This document shows, one piece after another, positions 7,341 through 15,179 of a stretch of DNA of 31,318 bases. The notes below the pieces were generated by a model. That model was not told where the DNA came from, searched no databases, and was given only the letters and a program-made list of their open reading frames with translations. The position numbers and the translations under genes are program-made. Location: NCBI GenBank assembly GCA_018713605.1, contig DVOM01000029.1, forward strand, positions 1 through 31,318. The letters are read 5' to 3'. Position 1 is the stretch's first letter. Every line of letters begins with the position of its first letter. The stretch is from Scatacola_A faecigallinarum (GTDB lineage Bacteria; Pseudomonadota; Alphaproteobacteria; RF32; CAG-239).

Positions 7341-8765
7341 ATGCTGTTGTCAAAGATTTTGAAAGACTGTAAGAAAGACATTGAATTCAAAAAAACCGCC
7401 GTTGATTCGCGCAAAGTCGAAAAAGGCGATCTGTTTGCGGTTTTTACCGGTTCGGCGGAACTTAACCGGCAATATGCCGAAGATGCCGTTCGCCGCGGCG
7501 CTGCTGCCGTTCTGACTGACGATGAGGAGTTGTCCCTTTCGGTTCCGGTTGTGTGCCGTAAAGACGCACCGCTTCTGCTCGGCGAAATCAACAAAACCCT
7601 GTTTCAGCCCCTGCCCGCGGTATTTGCCGCCGTAACCGGAACCAACGGCAAGACTTCAACCGTTTCGTTTCTGAGACAGATATGGGATTTTGCAGGTTTT
7701 GAGGCTGCCAGCCTCGGCACGCTGGGCATTCGCACCAAAAACAAAACCGAATATACCGGCTGGACAACTGCCGACAACGTAACTATGTTTGAAAAGCTCA
7801 GCGAAGCGGCTGACGATGGCGTTACGCATGTTGCGATAGAGGCCTCGAGCCATGGCCTGGCTCTGCATCGGCTGGCCGGACTCAAATTCAAAACCGTCGG
7901 TTTTACCAACCTGACACAGGATCATCTTGACTTTCACAAAACCATGGAAAACTATTTTCAGGCCAAAATGAAACTGTTTGAAGACTATGCCGAAGACGGC
8001 GCCGCTGCCGTTATCAACGCAGACATTCCCGAATTTGAAAAAATTGCCGCACTTTGCGCCGCACGCGGCCTGAAAGTATGTTCTTACGGCGAAAAAGGCA
8101 GTGAACTGCGACTGTTGGGACAAAATCTGCATCAGACGGGACAGGATCTGGATTTGGAAATTTTCGGCCGCCGTTACAACATACCGATGCAAATTACCGG
8201 TTCTTTCCAAGCATGGAACGCCCTGTGCGCTCTGGGAATGGCATTAGCTTCCGGGGTTGACGAAGAAACCGCAGCCCAAGCCCTGCCCGGACTGAAAAAT
8301 CCGGAAGGACGCATGGAACTGGTCGGTACCACGGCCAAAGGCGCCAGCATATACGTCGACTTTGCGCATACGCCGGATGGCATTGAAAACGCTCTGAAAT
8401 CGCTGCGGCACCACTCGGAAGGAAAGCTCTGGATTGTTTTCGGCTGCGGCGGCAACCGCGACACGACCAAACGCCCGAAGATGGGCGCCCTGGCCGGGAA
8501 GCTTGCCGACAAAATAATCGTTACCGATGACAATCCGCGTTTTGAAGATCCGGCCGAGATCAGAAAGCAGATTATGGCCGCCGTACCGGAGGCCCGTGAA
8601 ATCGGCTGCCGCGGCGAAGCAATTAAATATGCCATGGACAACGCGGCAAAAGGCGACATTGTTCTGCTGGCCGGCAAAGGACACGAAGAAGGTCAGATTG
8701 TGCAGGGAAAAGTTCTGCCTTTCAACGACAGGCAAGAAGTGCTGAAAAACTTAAAAAGCGCATAA
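7341..8765 (+). CDS. murE: UDP-MurNAc-tripeptide synthetase (meso-DAP adding)
   Basis: MurE adds meso-diaminopimelate to UDP-N-acetylmuramoyl-L-Ala-D-Glu, an ATP-dependent cytoplasmic step of peptidoglycan precursor synthesis. The 474-aa product has the three Mur-ligase domains: N-terminal UDP-binding (1-90), central ATPase with the P-loop GTNGKTS (100-106) and a TTADN...EASSHGL region, and C-terminal ligase domain. The DNPR motif (397-400) is the known signature for meso-DAP rather than lysine, pointing to a Gram-negative wall. It starts at an ATG behind AGGAAAGGG. It stands alone here, between rubrerythrin and a cold-shock gene, instead of in the usual division and cell wall cluster with murF, mraY and murD. 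Confidence 0.96.
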   Translation: MLLSKILKDCKKDIEFKKTAVDSRKVEKGDLFAVFTGSAELNRQYAEDAVRRGAAAVLTDDEELSLSVPVVCRKDAPLLLGEINKTLFQPLPAVFAAVTGTNGKTSTVSFLRQIWDFAGFEAASLGTLGIRTKNKTEYTGWTTADNVTMFEKLSEAADDGVTHVAIEASSHGLALHRLAGLKFKTVGFTNLTQDHLDFHKTMENYFQAKMKLFEDYAEDGAAAVINADIPEFEKIAALCAARGLKVCSYGEKGSELRLLGQNLHQTGQDLDLEIFGRRYNIPMQITGSFQAWNALCALGMALASGVDEETAAQALPGLKNPEGRMELVGTTAKGASIYVDFAHTPDGIENALKSLRHHSEGKLWIVFGCGGNRDTTKRPKMGALAGKLADKIIVTDDNPRFEDPAEIRKQIMAAVPEAREIGCRGEAIKYAMDNAAKGDIVLLAGKGHEEGQIVQGKVLPFNDRQEVLKNLKSA

Positions 8766-8776
8766 GCCTGCAAAAA

Positions 8777-8808
8777 AAGCTCCGCAGAAATTGTGGAGCT
8801 TAATTTTT
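8777..8808. terminator. Bidirectional terminator
   Basis: A 10-bp stem (8777-8786 with 8792-8801, one G-U) and 5-base loop are flanked by A runs on the left and T runs on the right. It serves murE and the convergent cold-shock gene. Confidence 0.85.
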
Positions 8809-8827
8809 TCGTAAAACGGCCGGTAAA

Positions 8828-9034
8828 CTATTCGACTACTTTAAGACTTCCGGCAACCGTTTTGCCTCTTTCGGTCGCCAGCTCGTAGCTGATTTTGGCG
8901 CCTTCGTTGAGAGTTCTCATACCGGCGGCCTGAACTGCCGAAATATGAACGAAGATGTCATTACCGCCTTCATCAGGGGTGATGAAGCCATAACCTTTTT
9001 TGTTATTAAACCATTTTACTGTTCCTGTTGCCAT
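8828..9034 (-). CDS. Cold-shock domain protein (CspA family)
   Basis: The product is a single 68-residue cold-shock domain, the standard CspA size. The nucleic-acid-binding RNP1 (KGYGFITP) and RNP2 (DIFVHISAV) motifs are intact. Such proteins bind single-stranded RNA and melt structure, at low temperature or constitutively. AAAGGA precedes the ATG. The 213-base space upstream, shared with the divergent secreted-protein gene, leaves room for the long structured leader usual in this family, but I cannot identify one with certainty. Whether this copy is cold-induced is not visible. Confidence 0.96.
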   Translation of the reverse strand: MATGTVKWFNNKKGYGFITPDEGGNDIFVHISAVQAAGMRTLNEGAKISYELATERGKTVAGSLKVVE

Positions 9035-9169
9035 AACTTTATCCTTTTCACAAACAGGTTGATACGCTTTATTTATAGAAGCTTTTTCAGGGCAACTACA
9101 TTTAAAGGTGTAATATAGTTCTTTTGTCTTGGCAAGAAAATTTATTTAATTCCGCTCAGATTATTACGG

Positions 9170-9198
9170 TTGTTTTTGGTTTGACCGCTGATTATATT
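9170..9198 (+). promoter_or_regulatory. Promoter for LEA-like protein gene
   Basis: TTGTTT (9170-9175), a 17-base spacer and TATATT (9193-9198) lie about 50 bases before the ATG at 9248. Confidence 0.5.
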
Positions 9199-9247
9199 GA
9201 ACTTGTTTTATTTATGAAAAAAACACTCTCTTAGAAAGGAAATCAAG

Positions 9248-9913
9248 ATGAAAAAATCAGCAATGGTACTCTCTCTGGTGCTGCCGGCACTTATTGCCGG
9301 AGCCGGCCAGGCCGATGCAAAGCACCGCGGTTTTCTGGAGACGAACAACCAGGTCAGCGACGAAGCGCCGGCCGCGATGGCAACTAACCCGAGCGAAGCA
9401 TACAAAACCCGCGCTCAGGACAACTACAACAATGCAATCGACAATGCCAAAGACTATGCGGGCGACAAAGCCGAACAAGCCGGAGACTATATTTCGGACA
9501 AAGCCTCGGACGCCCGGGACTATGCGAAAGAAAAATACAATAATGCGAAAAAATACGTTAAGGAAAAGGCCGGCGACGCGGAAGACCATATTAAGGACAA
9601 AAAATCCGAACATAAAGACCGTTACGACAAGAAAATGAAAAACAAGGGCCACTGGCTGGAAAACGAAAGACACGACATTGACGAAGATTATCAGGAAGCC
9701 CTGTATAAAATCAAAAAATCGCAGCTGCCGGACAACCTGAAAGAACTGCTGCGCGACCAGGCCGAAGAAAACCGCAGCCTGGCGCTCGAACAGGCGGAAG
9801 ACCGTGCCGAACTGATGAAAAAGCACAAAGCCGCGCGCGAAGAATACCGCGACGAATTTATGAAAGACAAATCCAACCGCAAAGCAGTCAAAGAAGTCAT
9901 GAACATTTTATAA
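9248..9913 (+). CDS. Secreted LEA-like repeat protein, 221 aa
   Basis: A Sec signal peptide is followed by a likely cleavage site after ADA (residue 24). Residues 67-121 form five consecutive 11-residue repeats with consensus A-x-D-Y-x-x-x-K-x-x-x, the pattern of group 3 LEA and YtxH-like proteins, which are disordered in solution and form amphipathic helices on drying or at membranes. Residues 130-221 are strongly charged and helical, rich in Glu, Lys and Arg, and reminiscent of periplasmic Spy/CpxP-type helices, though I see no family motif. AAAGGA precedes the ATG and a sigma70-like promoter lies upstream. A periplasmic stress-protective or envelope-spacing role is plausible but is inference. 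Confidence 0.82.
   Translation: MKKSAMVLSLVLPALIAGAGQADAKHRGFLETNNQVSDEAPAAMATNPSEAYKTRAQDNYNNAIDNAKDYAGDKAEQAGDYISDKASDARDYAKEKYNNAKKYVKEKAGDAEDHIKDKKSEHKDRYDKKMKNKGHWLENERHDIDEDYQEALYKIKKSQLPDNLKELLRDQAEENRSLALEQAEDRAELMKKHKAAREEYRDEFMKDKSNRKAVKEVMNIL
9446..9610 (+). repeat. Five tandem 33-nt units encoding 11-mers
   Basis: Each unit encodes an 11-residue A-x-D/K-Y-type motif (residues 67-121 of the secreted protein). The units are diverged at DNA level, so this is an old protein repeat rather than a recent slippage product. Confidence 0.75.
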
Positions 9914-9934
9914 AAACAAAATGCAGTTATAAAC

Positions 9935-10080
9935 TTTCACTTGCCTACACAAGTGATATTAAACATTTCGAACTTCGTTCACCCTGCCCAAAAGTTCCGC
10001 AAGACTAATGGCTCTACTTGTGCAGGTAGTGATATAAATCTCCCCGCCATGTAAGAATTATTTAAGCGGGGAGTTTTTAT
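9935..10080 (+). ncRNA. Candidate structured RNA in a 346-base gap
   Basis: The gap 9914-10259 has no convincing gene. A perfect 7-bp hairpin (9937-9943 with 9950-9956) lies near its start. A related element at about 10014-10035 shares the AGTGATAT direct repeat (9952-9959 and 10028-10035) and can pair with the first across about 16 bases with G-U pairs. The stretch ends in a strong terminator (10040-10080). This could be a small RNA, or simply the 3' UTR of the upstream gene. I could not match it to 6S, tmRNA or SRP RNA. The rest of the gap (10081-10259) is very AT-rich promoter DNA. Confidence 0.35.
10040..10080 (+). terminator. Rho-independent terminator
   Basis: An 8-bp CTCCCCGC/GCGGGGAG stem (10040-10047 with 10066-10073), with an 18-base AT-rich loop, is followed by TTTTTATTTT. 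Confidence 0.85.
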
Positions 10081-10115
10081 TTTATAAAAATCCCTCCCGA
10101 TTTTATACATATTTA

Positions 10116-10152
10116 TATAGACAAAACGTACACCTATTATTTATAGACAAAA
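10116..10152 (+). repeat. Two exact 11-bp direct repeats upstream of a secreted-protein gene
   Basis: TATAGACAAAA occurs at 10116-10126 and 10142-10152, 26 bases apart, in AT-rich DNA before the gene at 10260. It may be an activator or repressor site. Confidence 0.4.
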
Positions 10153-10259
10153 TAAAATATTTTTCGAAAAACATATCGATAATGTACAAAAAAATATTTA
10201 TTATATTGAAAATTTATTATAAAATGTATTCATAACAATATAGAAATAAGGGGTTTACG

Positions 10260-11177
10260 ATGAAAATGAATGACAAGTTCAAAGCAAAAGTTAAAATGTT
10301 TATGCTGAAAGCCGCATTAACTGCTTCTGTGTCTGCCGGTGTTACCGGTGTAGCCGCGCAAAATGTTCAAAATAACGACAAAAACAGTGATTCTGTAGAG
10401 CAAGGCATCAACAGCAGACGCGTTGAAATGTCTGTTCCTGCTATTTTCGGTGAAAAACCCATTAATTTGTCTCGAGACCAGCTCTGGGAAATGGTAACAA
10501 AAGCCGAACTAAACGAAAAGCAAATGGATGCTTTTGCAAAAGAATATGCCAAATTGGTCAAATCTCCTCAGGGATTAACCGACCTGAATTTTAACTGGAT
10601 GACAAATAATCTTGTTGAAGACGGTATCTTCTCAGAAAGACAAGCAGAAGTCTTGAACCATAAAGCTGTTGAATACAACCTGCCTGTTAAAACTCCTGAC
10701 GAAAGAGTCATTGAAGACAGCGTACGTCCCGGTGAAGAGAGATTTAAAGTCAGCGGAACATTTGTTAACATTGTAGAATCTGACACAAAATCCGATACAC
10801 AGGGACATATTACATCTTATCACTTTGACAAGGACGGAAAATTACATGTTCAATCAAACGAAATTGTTGACTTGAAGGGTTTGATGCCTCCTCTTGTTCA
10901 AAAACAGGACGGTTCTTATCGCTGCGGCGCAGCCACCGGAGCTGAGCGTGCCCGCGTTATCAGTCAGGAAAAATCCATGCTGCAGGAATTTGTTATAGAA
11001 CACGGTGTCTATCAAGATTTGCTGCAAAAAAAGGCAAACGGGTCATCCTTGGAAGCTCATGAACAGGCTTTTATAAAACAACATGGTGAAGAGATGAAAC
11101 AACATGGATTGACCATGGGGAAAAAGGGACTGGAAAAAATTAATCCGGTTCAGATGCAAATGCAGCAGACGAGGTAA
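10260..11177 (+). CDS. Secreted protein of unknown function, 305 aa
   Basis: The N-terminus carries a positively charged stretch and a hydrophobic Ala/Val/Gly core (residues about 14-33) ending in VAAQ, a probable Sec signal cleaved near Ala33-Gln34. The mature part is hydrophilic with a Q/K/E-rich C-terminus that ends in QMQMQQTR. A central segment (about 165-215) looks beta-rich (VSGTFVNIV, ITSYHFDKDGKLHV), and the rest is helical. A single Cys sits in a YRCGAATGAERAR stretch. No family is recognised. AAGGGG precedes the ATG. The upstream region is very AT-rich with paired direct repeats, suggesting dedicated control. A terminator follows the gene. Confidence 0.75.
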   Translation: MKMNDKFKAKVKMFMLKAALTASVSAGVTGVAAQNVQNNDKNSDSVEQGINSRRVEMSVPAIFGEKPINLSRDQLWEMVTKAELNEKQMDAFAKEYAKLVKSPQGLTDLNFNWMTNNLVEDGIFSERQAEVLNHKAVEYNLPVKTPDERVIEDSVRPGEERFKVSGTFVNIVESDTKSDTQGHITSYHFDKDGKLHVQSNEIVDLKGLMPPLVQKQDGSYRCGAATGAERARVISQEKSMLQEFVIEHGVYQDLLQKKANGSSLEAHEQAFIKQHGEEMKQHGLTMGKKGLEKINPVQMQMQQTR

Positions 11178-11194
11178 TAATATTCTCAACCTTC

Positions 11195-11236
11195 ATAAAT
11201 CCTTCCCTTAACCTTAAGGGCAGGATTTATTTTTGT
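11195..11236 (+). terminator. Rho-independent terminator
   Basis: An imperfect stem (11195-11209 with 11216-11230, internal 2-base mismatch) with core CCCTTAA/TTAAGGG is followed by TTTTTG. Confidence 0.75.
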
Positions 11237-11320
11237 ATCCGCTTTTGCCTTCCTTTGGGGGAAACTTTTTTAGCAAATAACTATTCACAAATAAAAATTT
11301 CTCTGTTAGATTGGAGCGTT

Positions 11321-11348
11321 ACCTGCGGCATTGGGGCTGCGGGTTTTT
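11321..11348 (+). terminator. Terminator-like hairpin in the proS leader
   Basis: A 9-bp GC-rich stem (11321-11329 with 11336-11344, two G-U pairs) is followed by TTTT, 35 bases before the proS ATG. It could end leftover upstream transcription or act as an attenuator for proS. No T-box motif is seen. Confidence 0.5.
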
Positions 11349-11378
11349 AATTGCGATATTAAAAAAAGGAATATGAAA

Positions 11379-12899
11379 ATGGCATTGAAAAATACAAGAG
11401 CCGGAAACTATCCGGAATGGTATCAAAACGTCGTCTCAGAAGCAGACATGGCCGAAAATTCGTCCAGTCCGGGATGCATGGTCATTAAGCCGTGGGGATA
11501 CGGCATCTGGGAGCGCATCCGTGACGTCTTTGACGAAAAAATCAAATCGACAGACCACGAAAACTGTTATTTTCCAATGTTTATCCCGCTTTCCTTTTTT
11601 CAGAAAGAAGCCGAACATGTTGACGGTTTTGCCAAGGAAATGGCCGTTGTCACGCATTCGCGCCTGTCGATGAAAGACGGCAAGCTGGTTCCTGATTCGG
11701 AACTTGACGAGCCGTTGATTGTCCGACCGACTTCGGAAGCGATTATTGCCGACTCTTTCTCCAAGTGGGTCAAGTCGTACCGTGATCTGCCGGTGCTGGT
11801 CAACCAATGGGCCAATGTCGTCCGCTGGGAAATGCGCCCCCGCCTGTTTCTCAGAACCCGTGAATTTTTATGGCAGGAAGGCCATACCGCCCATGCAACC
11901 GCCAAAGAAGCAGAGGAAGAAACAACCCGCATGCTGGAAGCTTACCGTGAACTCTGCGAAGACACGCTGGCCATGCCGGTCATCTGCGGACGCAAACCCG
12001 AGCACGAAAAATTTCCGGGTGCTGTCGACACCTATTGCGTTGAAGCCATGATGCAGGACGGCAAAGCCCTGCAGGCAGGAACCTCGCATTTTCTCGGACA
12101 GAATTTTGCAAAATCAGCAAACATTTCGTTCGTTAACAAAAATAATCAGCAGGAATATGCCTATACTTCGTCCTGGGGCGTTTCTACCCGCCTTATCGGC
12201 GGCGTCATCATGACTCATGCCGACGACGAAGGCATGGTCGTGCCGCCGAAGATTGCGCCGTATCAGATTGTCATCGTACCGGTCATTAAGAACGACGCCG
12301 ACGAAGATGCGGTTATGGAATATATCAAAGGGTTGCAAAAAGAACTTTTGCAGCAGGCGCCTTTCGGCGAAAAAATCCGGATCAAAATCGACAAACGCGA
12401 CCGTAAGAGCGTTGACAAGTTCTGGGAATGGACCCGCAAGGGCGCTCCGGTTATTCTGGAAATCGGTCCGCGCGACGTTGCCGAAGACAACGTAATGGTC
12501 AAAGAACGCCTCCGTCTCGGAACACCGGAAGGCAAAGCCGTCGTCAAACGGGACGAATTTGTCCGTACCGTTGCCGAACGCTTGGAAAAGCTGCAAAAGG
12601 AAATGTTTGCAAAAGCCAGGGCCCGACTGGAAAAGAATGTCCGCACTGACATCAAAACAAAAAAGGAGTTTGAGGAATATTTTGCAAATTCAAACGTTTG
12701 GATTGAGGAAGGAAAAGCCGGAAAAGTGGCTTTTGTCCGCGGCAAATGGAACGGCGATCCGAACTCCGAAGAACTGCTGAAAGCGATGAAAATTACGATC
12801 CGCTGCATTCCGTTTGACCAGAGCGGCACTAAAGGCGAATGTCTGCTGACCGGCAAACAGGATGCGGAAATTGACGTTATCTACGCCAGAAGCTACTAA
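11379..12899 (+). CDS. proS: Prolyl-tRNA synthetase, archaeal/eukaryotic type
   Basis: The enzyme charges tRNA-Pro with proline in the cytoplasm. It has 506 aa and the class II aminoacyl-tRNA synthetase core: motif 2 around RWEMRPRLFLRTREFLWQEG and motif 3 with a GVSTRLIGG glycine/arginine stretch, then an anticodon-binding domain (about 300-400) and an extra C-terminal domain ending in ARSY. That C-terminal extension and the absence of a large insertion between motifs 2 and 3 mark the eukaryote/archaeal-like form, also found in some bacteria, rather than the bacterial forms usual in proteobacteria. The ATG at 11379 is chosen because AAAGGA sits 8 bases upstream; the ATG at 11373 is too close. 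An old horizontal transfer is likely (inference). Confidence 0.95.
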   Translation: MALKNTRAGNYPEWYQNVVSEADMAENSSSPGCMVIKPWGYGIWERIRDVFDEKIKSTDHENCYFPMFIPLSFFQKEAEHVDGFAKEMAVVTHSRLSMKDGKLVPDSELDEPLIVRPTSEAIIADSFSKWVKSYRDLPVLVNQWANVVRWEMRPRLFLRTREFLWQEGHTAHATAKEAEEETTRMLEAYRELCEDTLAMPVICGRKPEHEKFPGAVDTYCVEAMMQDGKALQAGTSHFLGQNFAKSANISFVNKNNQQEYAYTSSWGVSTRLIGGVIMTHADDEGMVVPPKIAPYQIVIVPVIKNDADEDAVMEYIKGLQKELLQQAPFGEKIRIKIDKRDRKSVDKFWEWTRKGAPVILEIGPRDVAEDNVMVKERLRLGTPEGKAVVKRDEFVRTVAERLEKLQKEMFAKARARLEKNVRTDIKTKKEFEEYFANSNVWIEEGKAGKVAFVRGKWNGDPNSEELLKAMKITIRCIPFDQSGTKGECLLTGKQDAEIDVIYARSY

Positions 12900-12919
12900 T
12901 TTTTGAAAAGGAACTTTTA

Positions 12920-13279
12920 ATGAAAAAACTTATTGTTTCCGCCACGGCTGCAATCTTTGCCGCCGGTTCGGCCTTTGCCCAGCTTCCCGTAAAACCTTCG
13001 GCTTCCCCGGAAGAAATTCAGGAAAAGCTGCAGGCTGCGGTCAAGGCCGAATTTGACAACGCCGACCTCAACGGCGACGGCGAGCTTTCGCAGGAAGAAT
13101 TTGTCGAATACACGATCAAAGAGGCTCGCGCCAAAGCCGAAAACACCTTTAACGGCTTTGACACCGACCATAACGGTTCACTGAGCGAAGAAGAGTATTT
13201 GGCTGCACTGCAGAAAATGATGCGCCGGCTGGCGGAACAGATTAAGAGTTCCGTACAGAACATGTCCGAAACCGAATAG
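12920..13279 (+). CDS. Periplasmic EF-hand protein, 119 aa
   Basis: A signal peptide with cleavage after AFA (residue 20) is followed by two canonical EF-hand calcium loops, DLNGDGELSQEE (about 48-59) and DTDHNGSLSEEE (about 81-92). Both have Asp at loop positions 1 and 3, Gly at 6 and Glu at 12, so both should bind calcium. The remainder is a charged helix. It is an envelope or secreted calcium-binding protein; the target is unknown. It begins 20 bases after proS, behind AAAAGGAA, and may be co-transcribed with it. It ends at a bidirectional terminator. Confidence 0.88.
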   Translation: MKKLIVSATAAIFAAGSAFAQLPVKPSASPEEIQEKLQAAVKAEFDNADLNGDGELSQEEFVEYTIKEARAKAENTFNGFDTDHNGSLSEEEYLAALQKMMRRLAEQIKSSVQNMSETE

Positions 13280-13301
13280 TTTCGGCACTTTAATTTAAAC
13301 C

Positions 13302-13338
13302 AAAACAGGGTTCGGAAAGTTTCCAAACCCTGTTTTTT
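13302..13338. terminator. Bidirectional terminator
   Basis: An 11-bp AAAACAGGGTT/AACCCTGTTTT stem (13302-13312 with 13326-13336) with extra pairing inside the loop is followed by T's on the plus strand and, on the minus strand, T-rich sequence. It lies between convergent genes. Confidence 0.85.
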
Positions 13339-13977
13339 TCAGACCAGCGGCGGATTATCCGTTTCGCCGTCGTCTTTGGTTACGGTAACGACCTCATTGG
13401 GATAAAGCACCCAGGTCGTGTAAATAATTCGGTCGCCGATGTGCAGGTCGTCGTTCTTATATTCCTTCATATAGACAAGAGAACCGTCCTCCAGTTCGGC
13501 AAAAAGACAGTCAAGCGGCACGAATGGTATGCCGAAACGCACGGACATTCTGAACATATCGACAATCCGACCGCGTTTTTTATCGGAAATTATCAATCCT
13601 CTGGCCAGCGGTTTGGAACTGCCGTCTATATCATCCTGACGCATAGCCCCCTGCTCTGAGCAAAGTTCATAAATTTCGGCAGGGGCAAGCTTGTAGGTCC
13701 AGTAATAGTCCACACGGTCGCCGGCACGAAGCGTATAATCGACTTTCGACTTGCGGAAATAGGTATTGTCGCCGTTGTCAAACCGAATGACATAATGCGG
13801 AAAAGGATAAGGAATATCCAACCGCATGACAATCGAATAAATCTTCTCAATCCGGGCCGGTCCACGCTTGTCGAGCAGAAGTTCATAAGCGTTCTCTTCC
13901 GGCGTTTTTTCTTCTTCGCAGGAGCAAAACATACCTGAAGCCATAATGGCTGCCAACATAAAAATAACTTTTTTCAT
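13339..13977 (-). CDS. Lipoprotein with two copies of an unknown domain
   Basis: With the ATG at 13977 the protein has 212 aa and a lipoprotein signal (charged start, hydrophobic core, then MFCSC; Cys20, or less likely Cys18, is lipidated). The mature part consists of two homologous blocks, residues about 42-104 and 137-199. Each has an RI start, a hydrophobic strand, a short IP turn, a strand with D/E-x-G, a Tyr, then L-x-x-GDR followed by a Tyr-rich strand and a Pro. I recognise no family. The start is chosen because the signal peptide begins there; no Shine-Dalgarno is visible. The upstream in-frame extension to 14058 is unlikely, as it would bury the signal. Confidence 0.78.
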   Translation of the reverse strand: MKKVIFMLAAIMASGMFCSCEEEKTPEENAYELLLDKRGPARIEKIYSIVMRLDIPYPFPHYVIRFDNGDNTYFRKSKVDYTLRAGDRVDYYWTYKLAPAEIYELCSEQGAMRQDDIDGSSKPLARGLIISDKKRGRIVDMFRMSVRFGIPFVPLDCLFAELEDGSLVYMKEYKNDDLHIGDRIIYTTWVLYPNEVVTVTKDDGETDNPPLV

Positions 13978-14116
13978 ATCACATATATTTAAACAGTTAA
14001 TAATCGGTTTCAGAACTGAAACATAGCTCATTTTGTCGAATATGTCCAGTGCAAACAAGGGTTAAAAAAGCAAATCAAGCGATTATATATATCGGCATTA
14101 ATAAGGGAGGATAAGA

Positions 14117-15019
14117 ATGAGCGGCTATCTGATGGCCCTGACGGCCGTATTTTTCTGGAGCATCAACATCATCATCGCCAGTTATTTCGCCACAACGCTG
14201 GAACCGTTTGAAATTGCTTTCGGACGCTGGTTTATCGCCTGTCTGATTCTGGTGCCGATGGCCTGGAGCGGCCTGAAACGGAACTTCCGCCTGTTGGCAG
14301 ACAACTGGCTGCTGGTTGTCAGTCTGGCCATAACCGGCATTGTGCTGGACAACACGCTTATCTACTATGCCGGACGGACGGCCTCAGCCATCGACATGGG
14401 GCTGTTGGACGTAACCGGACCGATTTTTCTGGTTATTCTGTCGCGTATTTTTCTGAAAACGCCGATATCCGGCCGGCAGATTGCCGGTTTGCTGATTGCC
14501 GTATTCGGGGTGCTGGTAATCATTTTGCAAGGCGACCTGACGCAGATTGCACATTTCAAATTCGTAACCGGTGACTTTATCATGCTGCTGAACACGTTTT
14601 GTTTTGCCGTTTATTCCTTGTTGCAGGCCAAGCGTCCGCCGCAGATTTCGCAGCCGACACTGCTGGCGGCAACGGCTTTTACCGGCGTCATTATTATCCT
14701 GCCGTTTTTATTTGCTATCGTCGGCGAACATAAGCTGATACATTTGCAGCCGGTGGATTACGGCGTGTTTGTCTATCTGGGCATTTTTAACTCGGTTATT
14801 TCCTATCTGTGCTGGAACTCGGCGCTGGCACGCATCGGCAACATCAAAACCAGCATCATCTATTATCTGCTGCCGCTGTTCTCCAGCATCGGCGCTTATC
14901 TGGTGCTGCATGAAAAGATTTACGCCTCGCAGCTTATCGGCGGCGCACTGGTCATCGGCGGCATTGCGCTGGTCAGCCTGAAGTCACAAACCGCCCCGAA
15001 GGAAAAAAGCGCAAAATAA
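14117..15019 (+). CDS. EamA/DMT-family exporter
   Basis: This 300-aa membrane protein has ten predicted helices in two EamA repeats (about 5-135 and 150-290), the drug/metabolite transporter architecture. Typical family marks are visible: a first-helix FFWSINIIIASYFA, a second-half repeat with a small-residue helix near 145-165, and a final GALVIGGIALVSL helix. Members export amino acids or other small metabolites across the inner membrane; the substrate here cannot be told. AGGGAGG precedes the ATG. It is divergent from the duplicated-domain lipoprotein, with about 139 bases between them. Confidence 0.93.
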   Translation: MSGYLMALTAVFFWSINIIIASYFATTLEPFEIAFGRWFIACLILVPMAWSGLKRNFRLLADNWLLVVSLAITGIVLDNTLIYYAGRTASAIDMGLLDVTGPIFLVILSRIFLKTPISGRQIAGLLIAVFGVLVIILQGDLTQIAHFKFVTGDFIMLLNTFCFAVYSLLQAKRPPQISQPTLLAATAFTGVIIILPFLFAIVGEHKLIHLQPVDYGVFVYLGIFNSVISYLCWNSALARIGNIKTSIIYYLLPLFSSIGAYLVLHEKIYASQLIGGALVIGGIALVSLKSQTAPKEKSAK

Positions 15020-15179
15020 TGGTTGCTTAATAAAAATAAACCTGTATAGTTCGTTACAGAGAATTTTTGCAGCTCTTCTTATTTGTAGATTTCCTTATCA
15101 ATAGATTTGTTTGAGTTGGCACCGCAAAAACGGTGTTTAGATTTTCGTATGCTTAAACAATTTTACAGAAAGAAACAAA
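15020..15179 (+). promoter_or_regulatory. Leader region of helicase gene with small hairpin
   Basis: The 160 bases hold an AT-rich stretch and a CACCG/CGGTG hairpin (15120-15124 with 15131-15135) followed by T-rich sequence. It may be the end of the EamA transcript or a leader structure for the helicase. No other gene is seen. Confidence 0.3.

Noticed and set aside
9914..10259. 6S RNA, tmRNA or SRP RNA in the large gap
   Set aside because: I looked for the tRNA-like end, SRP loop and 6S bubble motifs and could not match them. I kept only a generic structured-RNA candidate.
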